DNA of 64,000 bases from CALKJP01 sp046299555 (GTDB taxonomy: Bacteria; Bacteroidota; Bacteroidia; JACCXN01), in NCBI GenBank assembly GCA_046299555.1, contig JBKBHS010000001.1, positions 558,001 to 622,000 of the forward strand, written 5' to 3'. Made by a program: the position numbers and the translations under genes. This document shows, one piece after another, positions 28,545-38,100 of the stretch. Numbering within the stretch: position 1 is the first letter of the stretch; each line of letters opens with the position of its first letter. The notes below the pieces were generated by a model. It was not told the origin of the DNA and ran no database searches. It saw only the letters and a program-made list of their open reading frames with translations.

Positions 28545-28691
28545 TTTATATCTCCAACGGCTATTATTGAGAGTATTCCAATAAAATTTTTACATATCAA
28601 TAAACTTATTGAAGAAAAAAAAGCTTCCGGCAGGCCTAAAGATTTAATTGATTTAATAGAGTTAGAAAAGATTAGAAATCAATTTTCTTAA
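28545..28691 (+). pseudogene. C-terminal relic of a nucleotidyltransferase gene
   Basis: An open stretch with no start codon translates to IPIKFLHINKLIEEKKASGR followed by PKDLIDLIELEKI and a stop at 28689-28691. The I-x-L-x-x-L-I-x-x-K-K-A-S-G-R-P-K-D-L pattern is the conserved C-terminal signature of DUF6036/MNT-like nucleotidyltransferases, in which the rest of the protein (about 120 residues with a GG..DxD active site) is missing. The 420-base space between lepA and the TonB receptor is therefore mostly gene debris. Confidence 0.55.
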
Positions 28692-28751
28692 ATTACATGT
28701 AAATTATTATAAGCGTATCCGTTTGCTTATTTTCTAATACTAAATTTTTAA

Positions 28752-28759
28752 TATTTTTG
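28752..28759 (+). promoter_or_regulatory. -7 promoter box of the TonB receptor gene
   Basis: TATTTTTG fits TAnnTTTG, 22 bases before the ATG at 28782. It supports that ATG over the in-frame TTG at 28764. Confidence 0.45.
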
Positions 28760-28781
28760 TTTATTGCTTTTTCAAAAAGAA

Positions 28782-31178
28782 ATGATACGTACCTTATTAT
28801 TTTTGGTATCCCTTTTATTCTCCATTGTTCTATTTGCCCAAAAAAGAACCGTATCCGGATATATCGAAGATGCTCGTTCAGCTGAAAAATTAATAGGCGC
28901 CAATGTGTACGATAAATCTTCTTACAAAGGTACCAGCACCAATGTATATGGTTTTTTTAGTATTACACTACCTTCCGATAGCTTTGAATTAATTTTTTCT
29001 TATGTTGGTTATCAACCGCAAATATTGAAATTTAATCTTTTTAAAGATACCATCATTACAATTCGTTTAAATCCTGCTATTCAATTAAAAGAAGTAGAGG
29101 TTTCTGCAGAAAAATTATCGGAAAAAATTCAAGAACGTTCCCAAATGAGTATGATCGAAATTCCTATGGAACAAATAAAATCGCTACCAGTATTGCTGGG
29201 AGAAAGGGATGTATTAAAAGTTATTCAGTTATTGCCCGGAGTTCAAAGTGGGGGCGAAGGAACCAGTGGATTATACGTAAGAGGAGGAGGACCAGATCAA
29301 AATCTTATTTTGTTAGATGGTGTACCGGTATATAATGCATCGCACTTGTTTGGTTTTTTCTCGGTGTTTAATCCCGATGCCATTAATAGTGTTCAGTTGA
29401 TTAAAGGCGGATTTCCTGCTCGTTATGGCGGACGATTATCATCAGTTATTGATATTCGTATGAAAGAAGGTAATTTACAAGATTATAAAGTTGAAGGCAG
29501 CATAGGAATTGTAGCATCAAAATTAACGGTTGAAGGACCGATTAAAAAAGACAAAGCATCATTTATCATTTCAGGGAGAAGAACTTACATTGATATTTTA
29601 GCCCAACCTTTTATTCGCATGTTTAGTAAAGCGGAACAAAATAATTTACGAGCTGGATATTATTTCTATGATTTAAATGCCAAAGTAAATTATCGCATTT
29701 CAGAAAAGGACCATTTGTTTATAAGTTCCTACATGGGAAATGATAAAGCTTATTTTAAAATAAAAGACCAATATCAATTAGACGATAAAATTTATACCAA
29801 TAAAATTGATGCCAATTTGGGTTGGGGTAATATAACCACCGCTTTGCGTTGGAATAGAATTATTAATTCAAAATTGTTTTTCAATACTACCTTAACATAT
29901 AGTAAATATGCTTTTTTAACCAAAGATGGATTTATAACAGAAGGTGATAATCAAAAAAGCGAGTATCGCTCGATATATAATTCAGGCATATACGATTTGG
30001 GAATGAAAGTTGATTTTGATTTTGTTCCCAATACAAATCATTACATAAAATTTGGCTTAGCAGAAACCTATCATACCTTTATTCCCGGTATCAGTGCTTT
30101 TAAAAGTTCATTTCAAGGCATTGGAATTGATACCACTTTTGGTGCAAAAAAATTATTTGCTCACGAAACCGGTCTATACATAGAAGACGATTGGAATATA
30201 AACAGCCGATTGAAAGCAAATCTTGGTTTACATTTTTCTACATTTATTTTATCAAAAAAACAATATTATTCCTTACAACCCCGATTATCGGCTCGTTATA
30301 TGCTTAATAACGATTGGTCAGTAAAAGCTTCATATGCTCAAATGGCGCAGTTTTTACATTTATTATCAAATGCAACTATCGGTTTACCTACCGATTTATG
30401 GTTGCCGGTAACCGATACTATCCCTCCACAATATTCAAAACAATGGGCAGCTGGAATGGCACGAACCATTAAAGACGTCTACGAATTAAGCATTGAAGGC
30501 TATTACAAAACCATGTATAATTTGCTGGAGTATAAAGATGGTGCCAGCTTTTTTAATGCCTCCGGAGATTGGCAACAAAAAGTAGAAATTGGAAGAGGTT
30601 GGTCGTATGGAGCAGAATTTTTAATACAAAAGAAAAAAGGGCGTTTTAGCGGTTGGATAGGCTATACACTTTCGTGGACTTATAGACAATTTCAGAACCT
30701 GAATTTTGGTCGTCCATTCCCTTATCGTTTCGATAGAAGACATGATGTAGGCATAGCTCTTACTTATCAACTCCGAGAAAATATCGATATGGGCTTAGTA
30801 TGGGTTTATGGAACAGGAAATGCCATTACACTGGCCACCGAAACTTATTTAGCAAACCCATTTTTAGAGTCAACTGGATTTACATACGATTATATTTATA
30901 ATGCTGATAATAACGCCTTTTTTAACTATACTGTTGATAATTTTCAAGCTCGTAATGATTTTAGAATGCCGCCCTATCATCGATTAGATTTAGGAATCAA
31001 TTTCCATAAAAAACTAAAGCGAATGGAACGAACATGGAGCTTAGGCCTCTACAATGCTTATAGCAGAAGAAATCCGTTTTATTTATACATTGGGTATAAT
31101 AAGTGGAATGAAAGAGTAATTAAACAAGTTGCTTTGTTTCCCATAATTCCTTCATTAAGTTATAGTTTTAAATTTTAA
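28782..31178 (+). CDS. TonB-dependent receptor with carboxypeptidase-like N-terminal domain
   Basis: This encodes 798 residues from the ATG at 28782. It has a signal peptide (LFSIVLFA/QKR), then a CarboxypepD_reg-like domain (about 20-105, VSGYIEDARSAEKLIGANVY). The plug domain follows, with LLPGVQSGGEGTSGLYVRGG and the LDGVPVYNASHLFGFFS motif, and then a 22-strand-type outer-membrane barrel ending in SYSFKF. It imports a ligand across the outer membrane with TonB energy. It is followed 2 bases later by a DUF4249 lipoprotein, the usual partner of this receptor subtype; the substrate is unknown, and there is no SusD or glycoside hydrolase nearby. Confidence 0.95.
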   Translation: MIRTLLFLVSLLFSIVLFAQKRTVSGYIEDARSAEKLIGANVYDKSSYKGTSTNVYGFFSITLPSDSFELIFSYVGYQPQILKFNLFKDTIITIRLNPAIQLKEVEVSAEKLSEKIQERSQMSMIEIPMEQIKSLPVLLGERDVLKVIQLLPGVQSGGEGTSGLYVRGGGPDQNLILLDGVPVYNASHLFGFFSVFNPDAINSVQLIKGGFPARYGGRLSSVIDIRMKEGNLQDYKVEGSIGIVASKLTVEGPIKKDKASFIISGRRTYIDILAQPFIRMFSKAEQNNLRAGYYFYDLNAKVNYRISEKDHLFISSYMGNDKAYFKIKDQYQLDDKIYTNKIDANLGWGNITTALRWNRIINSKLFFNTTLTYSKYAFLTKDGFITEGDNQKSEYRSIYNSGIYDLGMKVDFDFVPNTNHYIKFGLAETYHTFIPGISAFKSSFQGIGIDTTFGAKKLFAHETGLYIEDDWNINSRLKANLGLHFSTFILSKKQYYSLQPRLSARYMLNNDWSVKASYAQMAQFLHLLSNATIGLPTDLWLPVTDTIPPQYSKQWAAGMARTIKDVYELSIEGYYKTMYNLLEYKDGASFFNASGDWQQKVEIGRGWSYGAEFLIQKKKGRFSGWIGYTLSWTYRQFQNLNFGRPFPYRFDRRHDVGIALTYQLRENIDMGLVWVYGTGNAITLATETYLANPFLESTGFTYDYIYNADNNAFFNYTVDNFQARNDFRMPPYHRLDLGINFHKKLKRMERTWSLGLYNAYSRRNPFYLYIGYNKWNERVIKQVALFPIIPSLSYSFKF

Positions 31179-31180
31179 CT

Positions 31181-32083
31181 ATGAAAATCAGTGTTCAAAC
31201 ATTAATATTAACTGTTACTTGTTTCATTTTTCTAATATCATGCGAAACAGTAATAGATATGAAACTGCCTGAACAGCCACCCAAATTAGTTGTCAATTGC
31301 TTTTTTACGCCAGATAGTATTATCATGCTACATTTAAGTAAAAGCCAATTTGTATTAAAAAATGAGCAAATAAAACCTGTAATCGATGGTGATGTTTTGT
31401 TGTATGAAAATGGAAGTTTTATTGGTAAATTAACTCACCTTAACAAAGGATTTTATTACCTGCCCGGATTTTTACCTAAAGAAAATAAACAATATACAAT
31501 TAATGCATCAAGCGATGCCTTAAAAAGTGTGGAAGCAAAAGATACAGTTCCATCAAAACCAATCATTAATCGAATAGAATTGTCATCATCCTATTATGAG
31601 GGTCAGAGCTACAAAGATTTTATAGTTTACATTAATGATAATCCTTCGGTAGAAAATTACTATATGGTAAGCTTAATAGGTAAGCGATACGAATATATCT
31701 ACGATACTTTAACCTATAATATCATTGATTCTGTTGAAGTAAGTGAACCAATTGGATTCGTAAGTCAAGATAAAGTTTTTGAAGAAAAACTTGGAGGAAC
31801 CAATTCTGTTTTTTCTGATAAATTATTTAACGGTAAAATATATCCCTTAAGAATTAGCGTAAGCGAATATTTGTTTGATGAAACAAGTTACATGGGATAT
31901 TTTGAAATAAGCATAATCTTAAAAAATATCAGCCAATCGTTTGCAAAATATTTAATTACTTATGCTAATAATTCATATAGCGATCCATTTAGCCAACCGG
32001 TACAGGTGTTTACCAATGTTAAAAATGGATTTGGAATATTTGCCGGCTATTCATCAACAATAAGTTCGGTGAAAATTAGATAA
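31181..32083 (+). CDS. DUF4249 lipoprotein
   Basis: This encodes 300 residues with a lipoprotein signal (CFIFLISC, lipidated Cys21) and the DUF4249 opening ETVIDMKLPEQPPKLVVNCF. Beta-rich sequence follows, containing FLPKENKQYTINASSDALKS. The family is found next to TonB-dependent receptors in Bacteroidota and is assumed to sit on the outer membrane and help ligand capture. It begins 2 bases after the receptor stop, so the pair is cotranscribed. Its length is typical. Confidence 0.9.
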   Translation: MKISVQTLILTVTCFIFLISCETVIDMKLPEQPPKLVVNCFFTPDSIIMLHLSKSQFVLKNEQIKPVIDGDVLLYENGSFIGKLTHLNKGFYYLPGFLPKENKQYTINASSDALKSVEAKDTVPSKPIINRIELSSSYYEGQSYKDFIVYINDNPSVENYYMVSLIGKRYEYIYDTLTYNIIDSVEVSEPIGFVSQDKVFEEKLGGTNSVFSDKLFNGKIYPLRISVSEYLFDETSYMGYFEISIILKNISQSFAKYLITYANNSYSDPFSQPVQVFTNVKNGFGIFAGYSSTISSVKIR

Positions 32084-32102
32084 TAAACTTCAATTACTTA
32101 TT

Positions 32103-32135
32103 TTTGAATGATAAAACAATTAATCATTAACTTTG
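32103..32135 (+). promoter_or_regulatory. promoter of dxs
   Basis: TTTG (32103-32106) and TAACTTTG (32128-32135) are separated by 21 bases, a good fit to the -33/-7 pattern. Transcription would start near 32142, 24 bases before the ATG. Confidence 0.6.
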
Positions 32136-32165
32136 TTATTTATACATAATCGTAACAAATTGTAA

Positions 32166-34100
32166 ATGAATACAGAAATTAAAGCCGGTGAATTGCTCGA
32201 AAAAATAGAATATCCATCCGACTTACGAAAGTTGCCTATAGAAAAGCTTCCGCAAGTATGTGATGAATTACGTCAGTTTATAATTGATGTAGTTTCGGTA
32301 AAAGGTGGTCATTTTGGCGCCAGCCTTGGTGTTGTTGAAATGACAGTTGCTCTACACTATGTATTCAATACTCCATACGACCAATTGGTATGGGATGTTG
32401 GACATCAGGCTTATGGGCATAAAATTATAACCGGAAGAAGAAAAGTATTTCATACCAATAGAATTTATAAAGGTATTAGTGGCTTCCCAAAACGAAGCGA
32501 AAGCGAGTATGATACTTTTGGTGTGGGCCATTCGTCCACATCTATTTCAGCAGCATTAGGAATGGCCGTTGCTTCAAGATATAAAGGAGAACATCAAAAA
32601 CAACATATTGCCGTAATTGGCGATGGCTCAATGACTGCCGGAATGGCTTTTGAAGCCTTAAATCATGGAGGTGCAGAAAAGGCAAACTTGCTCGTTGTTC
32701 TTAATGATAATTGCATGAGCATCGACCCCAATGTTGGAGCATTAAAAGAATATTTAACCGATATAGCCACATCCCATACTTACAATAAATTAAAAGATGA
32801 AGTTTGGAATATTTTAGGACGCGTCAGCAAATTTGGGCCTAACATACAATCTATTGTACAAAAAGTTGAAAATGCAGTTAAATCAGCTATTTTAAAACAA
32901 GGCAATTTATTTGAATCATTAAATTTTCGCTACTTTGGACCAATTGACGGGCACGATGTTATTCATTTAACAAAAGTATTAAACGATTTAAAAGACATCC
33001 CCGGCCCTAAAATTTTACATTGTATTACTCAAAAAGGTAAAGGTTATAAATTTTCGGAAGAAGGGAACCCAACCTTATGGCATGCTCCGGGTTTGTTTAA
33101 TAAAGAAACAGGAGAAATAATTAAAATAACTCCTAAGTCTCCACAGCCTCCTAAATGGCAAGATGTTTTTGGGCATACCATTGTAGAATTAGCCGAAAAA
33201 AATGATAAAATTATGGGAATAACTCCCGCCATGCCAACCGGATGTTCATTAAATATCATGATGAAAGCCATGCCCGACAGAGCATTTGATGTAGGTATTG
33301 CCGAGCAACATGCCGTTACATTTTCAGCAGGATTAGCCACTCAAGGAATGATTCCATTTTGTAACATTTACTCCTCTTTTATGCAACGAGCATACGACCA
33401 AGTGGTGCATGATGTGGCATTGCAAAAATTAAACGTTGTATTTTGCCTCGATAGAGCAGGGTTAGCCGGAGCTGATGGACCAACACACCACGGAGCTTTT
33501 GATTTGGCCTATTTCCGTTGCATACCTAACATGATTATTTCTTCTCCCATGAACGAAGAAGATTTACGAAATTTAATGTACACCGCTCAGGCAGAAGAAA
33601 ACGGCCCATTTGTAATACGTTATCCAAGAGGAAATGGGGTGATGGTTGATTGGAAAACTCCAATGCGGAAATTAAAAATCGGAGAAGGAAGAAGAATTAG
33701 AACGGGCGAAGACTTAGCTATTTTAACCATTGGTCATGTAGGTAATTTTGCCATAAAAGCCTGCGAAGAACTTATGCAAATAGGAATAGATGCAGCTCAT
33801 TACGATTTGCGTTTTTTAAAACCTTTAGATGAACTATTATTGCATGAAGTGTTTAGCAAATTCAGTAAGGTAATTACAGTTGAAGACGGCTGTATACAAG
33901 GCGGTATGGGAAGTGCTGTTTTAGAATTTATGGCTGATAATAATTATTCTGCCCAAGTAGTTCGTTTAGGCATACCCGATAGATTTATAGAACATGGTGA
34001 ACAGCCGGAACTTTATCGCGAATGCAACTACGATACGCAAGCAATTATTGATACAGCTAAAAAAATAGTTAGCGAAAAGAAAAAAATTGCAAGTGCTTAA
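32166..34100 (+). CDS. dxs: 1-deoxy-D-xylulose-5-phosphate synthase
   Basis: This is 644 residues, full length. Catalytic His49 lies in VKGGHFGASLG. The thiamine-diphosphate motif GDGSMTAGMAFEALNH begins at 152 and continues to LNDNCMSIDPN. The cofactor-activating glutamate E380 is in VGIAEQHAVTFSAGLA. Further motifs are DRAGLAGADGPTHHG and FVIRYPRGNG. It condenses pyruvate and glyceraldehyde-3-phosphate in the first step of the MEP isoprenoid pathway. It has its own promoter and is followed by a two-way terminator shared with the tRNA gene. Confidence 0.98.
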   Translation: MNTEIKAGELLEKIEYPSDLRKLPIEKLPQVCDELRQFIIDVVSVKGGHFGASLGVVEMTVALHYVFNTPYDQLVWDVGHQAYGHKIITGRRKVFHTNRIYKGISGFPKRSESEYDTFGVGHSSTSISAALGMAVASRYKGEHQKQHIAVIGDGSMTAGMAFEALNHGGAEKANLLVVLNDNCMSIDPNVGALKEYLTDIATSHTYNKLKDEVWNILGRVSKFGPNIQSIVQKVENAVKSAILKQGNLFESLNFRYFGPIDGHDVIHLTKVLNDLKDIPGPKILHCITQKGKGYKFSEEGNPTLWHAPGLFNKETGEIIKITPKSPQPPKWQDVFGHTIVELAEKNDKIMGITPAMPTGCSLNIMMKAMPDRAFDVGIAEQHAVTFSAGLATQGMIPFCNIYSSFMQRAYDQVVHDVALQKLNVVFCLDRAGLAGADGPTHHGAFDLAYFRCIPNMIISSPMNEEDLRNLMYTAQAEENGPFVIRYPRGNGVMVDWKTPMRKLKIGEGRRIRTGEDLAILTIGHVGNFAIKACEELMQIGIDAAHYDLRFLKPLDELLLHEVFSKFSKVITVEDGCIQGGMGSAVLEFMADNNYSAQVVRLGIPDRFIEHGEQPELYRECNYDTQAIIDTAKKIVSEKKKIASA

Positions 34101-34116
34101 TTCAATCAATTAAAAT

Positions 34117-34148
34117 AAAAAACCTCAAGAATTTTCTTGAGGTTTTTT
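34117..34148. terminator. bidirectional terminator between dxs and the tRNA
   Basis: AAAAAACCTCAAGA (34117-34130) and TCTTGAGGTTTTTT (34135-34148) pair perfectly around ATTT. The A/T flanks allow use from both strands: dxs from the left, and the tRNA, whose 3' end is at 34151, from the right. Confidence 0.9.
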
Positions 34149-34150
34149 AG

Positions 34151-34224
34151 TGGGCCCACCTGGGCTTGAACCAGGGACCCCCTGATTATGAGTCAGGTGC
34201 TCTGACCAACTGAGCTATAGGCCC
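34151..34224 (-). tRNA. tRNA with CAU anticodon, probably tRNA-Ile2
   Basis: On the minus strand, 74 bases fold into a full cloverleaf: acceptor GGGCCTA/TGGGCCC, D stem GCTC/GAGC, anticodon stem CCTGA/TCAGG with loop CTCATAA, T arm CCTGG-TTCAAGC-CCAGG, discriminator A; CCA is not encoded. CAU can be Met or lysidine-modified Ile2. The acceptor pairs C4-G69 and C5-G68 are those TilS prefers in tRNA-Ile2, so I favour Ile2 over elongator Met. The initiator is unlikely because 1-72 is a G-C pair. Confidence 0.9.
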
Positions 34225-34258
34225 GCATTCTTCGTTCGAAAAATGGAGTGCAAAGCTA

Positions 34259-34266
34259 TATATTTG
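34259..34266 (+). promoter_or_regulatory. -7 promoter box of the HAD gene
   Basis: TATATTTG fits TAnnTTTG and lies 27 bases before the ATG at 34294. Confidence 0.45.
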
Positions 34267-34293
34267 CATTTAATTAAACAAATAGATTTTTAG

Positions 34294-34923
34294 ATGCGAC
34301 TAAAAGATTTTCCAAACATTAAAAATATCATTTTCGATTTAGGAGGGGTTTTAATAAATATTGACTATAAAGCCACGGAAAATGCCTTTAAACAAGCCGG
34401 GATTAAAAACTTTGATGAACTTTTTTCACAAGCCAAGCAAACCCGATTATTCGATAATCTTGATAAAGGATTAATTGATAAACAGACTTTTAAAGACGGA
34501 TTACGCTTATTAAGCAATGTAAATTTAAGCGACAAAGCTATTGATGACGCGTGGAATGCCATGTTGCTTGATTTTCCTCAACATCGTATGGAATTGCTTA
34601 AAAATGTAAAGAATAATTATAGAACCTATTTGTTGTCGAATACCAATGAATTGCATATTCCTGTATTCGAACAATTAATTGAAAAGGAATATGGAATTTC
34701 TGATTTTTCGAGCCTATTTCATAAGCTTTATTATTCGTGTAGAATAGGGTTAAGAAAACCTGATAAAGAAATTTTTGAATTAGTAATTAGCGAAAATAAC
34801 TTAAACCCAAACGAAACATTATTTATTGATGATTCTATTCAGCATGTACAAGGAGCAATAAGCGTAGGTATAAACGCCATACATTTACAGCAGATGGATG
34901 TATTGGATTTGTTTGAGAATTAG
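34294..34923 (+). CDS. HAD-like hydrolase (YihX type)
   Basis: This encodes 209 residues. Motif I is IIFDLGGVLINIDY (nucleophile Asp15), motif II is LLSNTNELH, the conserved Lys lies in RIGLRKPDKEIFE, and the acidic motif is LFIDDSIQHVQGA. This is the HAD-IA subfamily with a helical cap, like the sugar-phosphate phosphatase YihX. The substrate cannot be read from the sequence. It is a single gene. Confidence 0.88.
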   Translation: MRLKDFPNIKNIIFDLGGVLINIDYKATENAFKQAGIKNFDELFSQAKQTRLFDNLDKGLIDKQTFKDGLRLLSNVNLSDKAIDDAWNAMLLDFPQHRMELLKNVKNNYRTYLLSNTNELHIPVFEQLIEKEYGISDFSSLFHKLYYSCRIGLRKPDKEIFELVISENNLNPNETLFIDDSIQHVQGAISVGINAIHLQQMDVLDLFEN

Positions 34924-35040
34924 TTTGATAGTTTTAAGGTGTTAAGGTTTGAAAGTTTAGGGTTATAGAAACAAGCAGAGATTAGTTGAAATTCATTGTG
35001 ATTAATTGTGGATTTAAAATTAGAAAATAAGTGAAATTAA

Positions 35041-35085
35041 AAAATTCAAATTCTTCAAATCTTCCAATCATCAAATCAATAAATT
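35041..35085. repeat. degenerate AATCATCAAATCA-type low-complexity stretch
   Basis: The 270-base space 34924-35193 holds no gene. This part (TTCTTCAAATCTTCCAATCA onward) is made of imperfect short units whose reverse complement, GATTTGATGATT-like, recurs at 60541-60567 and 62398-62425. It may be a dispersed filler repeat of this genome. Confidence 0.35.
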
Positions 35086-35131
35086 ACTAACTACTTACTC
35101 TTTATGACTTACCCCTCATAACTTCATCATA

Positions 35132-35139
35132 TAATTTTG
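35132..35139 (+). promoter_or_regulatory. -7 promoter box of the amidase gene
   Basis: TAATTTTG fits TAnnTTTG; the leader to the ATG at 35194 would be about 48 bases, longer than most here. Confidence 0.4.
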
Positions 35140-35193
35140 TTTTCTTTTTTCATTTTTATAATTTAGATTTTCTATTTAATGGATACATAGATT

Positions 35194-38100
35194 ATGAAAA
35201 GAACTTTTACATTAATTTTTGCAATAGCTTTAAGTATAGTATCATCGGCACAAAGCCTTTCAATCCTTACTCCTTCGCAAGTTGAAGATCAAACTGCAAA
35301 ACGAGGAGTAAACGCACAACGTTTTATTTTTCAAAATGTGAGTGCTAATAATGAACATACCATTTTACTATCGCCACAAAACAGCTTTTCTTGCTTTGGT
35401 ATGGCATGGGATTTGGCAGCTAATCCGCCCTCTAAAGAAGCTTTAAATTTTAAATACAGAACATTGGCTCCTGATGGTAGTTGGACACAATGGATTGATG
35501 CCGAAGCTGATTTTACACCCGAAGAAACTCCAACAGAAATGTACTGGACAGATGCATTGTTTACGTACGATGCCAGCAACCATACTGCTATGGAAATAAA
35601 AATCACTTTGCCGGTATTTGCCAAAAAAATAGTAATTGATGTTTTTGATGGAAATGCTGATTCAGATAGAAAAGGAGAAGGATTAAGAGACGATGCTGTT
35701 GAGATTAAAAGCGCAGCTAATTGTCCTGCATTCCCGGCTATTATTCCGCGTAGCTCTTGGTGTGGAGGAGCTGCACCTTGCAGCAGTGTAAATGCAACTT
35801 ACACTGTTACTTATATAAATCCAACACATGTGGTAATGCACCATGGAGCATCGCCAAACACTTACACCAATGGTCAAGATGTAGTGCGTTCTTATTGGAA
35901 TTATCATGTAAACTCTCTTGGCTGGGTAGATATTGGTTATAATTATTTAATTGATAAATACGGAAATTTTTACCAAGGAAGAAGAAATCCAAACTTGCCT
36001 AATCAGGACGTAAGAGGCGCCCATGCTGGAAATGCCAATAGTGGTTCTATTGGTGTAAATTTCTTAGGTAATTTAGATGTTAGTATAGCTACTACTGCAC
36101 AGCTAACTAAGCTTCATCAATTACTTGCATGGTGGTTTGATTACAGAGCAATTGACCCACTTGGAAGCGCAGGAATGCAAACCCAATCTTATGGCTGGCA
36201 AACACAACCCCGTTTTACATATCATAATGCCATTGGGCAAACATCATGTCCGGGAACGGATATGATTTCTCGTATGCCAAGTATTCGTCAAGCTATTCGC
36301 GATAGTATAGATGCTTGCAATGTCTCCAATTTAGATGTTACGGCACCTACAACCACTACCAATATACCTTATAATTGGCGCTCCAACGATTTTTGGGCTG
36401 AATTTGATGATGTTGATAATCCCGGAGGTTCAGGAATAGAAGAAAGTTACTACCAAGTAATGGAATATGTAAATAATGAATGGAGAGGAAACGAACAAAA
36501 TGGATTTTTTAATGATAATTTTAATTCCGCAATTCATCCGAGTTGGACACAAGCAAGCGGAACATGGTCCATAAATAACGGAAGATTAAATCAATCTAAT
36601 CAAAGCATTACCAATTCTAATATTTATACTCCATTAACTCAAAATAATCAAAACTCTTATTTATATCATTGGCAAGCCTATATAAGTGGAACAGGAACTA
36701 ACAGACGTTGCGGCTTGCATTTTTTTGTAGATAATCCCACTTTGCCAAACAGAGGCAACTCTTATTTAGCATGGTGGAGAGCAGATAGTGGAAATAAATT
36801 TGAATTATACAAAGTAACCAACGATGTACTTTCAATAGTAGCTACTAATACTTCAATTACTGTTCCTGTTAACCAATGGTTTGATTGTAAAGTAACCTAT
36901 AATCCAAGCAGTGGTTTAATTGAAGTATTTATGAATAATACACTTATTGCAACTTATACTGACGCTTCACCTTTACAAAACGGAGGATTTATTTCATTGA
37001 GAAATGGCGATTCAGATGTAATGTTTGATGATTTAAAAGTTCGATTAGGAAGACCCAACAGAGCATTTGTTACAATAGGTGCAAATACTAATAAAGATAT
37101 TAGAATTCAAAGTCCAACCAATACTCAAGAAGCAGGGCGAATAAACACCATCACAAAAGATGGCGCCAATAATTGGTCGGCTGTAAATACCAAAAATATT
37201 TTTGTAGACTGGACAGCTCCTTCTACAAGTATTAATGTAAATGGTAATTGGCAAACTTCTGATTTTATAGCCAACTATACCGATGCAGATAATGTAAACG
37301 GAAGCAATATTGATAGAAGATATTATTCAGTAAACGACTTTAATGGAACAGAAAGAAGAGCCAATCATCAAAGAGGATTTTTCTACGATAATTTTGATGC
37401 ATTACATAGCGACTGGACAGTACAAACCGGAACATGGACCATTAATAATGGCATACTGCAACAAACCGACAATGCCGTAAATAACAGTAATATTTGGGCG
37501 CCACTTAAGCAAAACTTATCAAACCGCTATATGTATAAATTTAAAATGCGTATAGATGGAACAGGCACTAATCGCAGAGGTGGTTTCCATTATTTCTGTA
37601 CAGACCCATTGCAGCCAAATCGTGAAAACTCTTATTTTATTTGGTTTAGAGTTGATTTGGGTACCTTAGAGTTTTACAAAGTTTCTGGCGATACATTAAA
37701 TCAAGAAAAAGTAATACCACTAACCACCGTTGCCGGACAATGGTATGATATAACCGTTGTGTACGATAGAATTACCGGTGAAACATTTGTATATCGCGAT
37801 AATAAATTAGTGGGAGAGTGGAAAGATGATTTCCCATTTTCTAATGGTGATTACATTTCATTCCGAAGCGGAAATAGTGTTTTATCAATTGATAGCCTAA
37901 GAATTTACAGAACCCGTTTGCCACAAACAAATATAACCATTGGAACTGCTGCTGAAGATGTTCGGTATGAAAATCCAAATCCAAATACGCCATCAGCCAA
38001 TATTCATTCTATTGCTGTTGATTCAGCATTTAATTTATCCAATGAATTTATTTTGCCGGTAAATATTGATTGGTCAATCCCTTCTGCCATTTCAAGTATC

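Noticed and set aside
34151..34224. CAU tRNA considered as initiator tRNA-fMet
   Set aside because: The first acceptor pair is G-C rather than the unpaired C-A of bacterial initiators, and the anticodon stem lacks the run of three G-C pairs.
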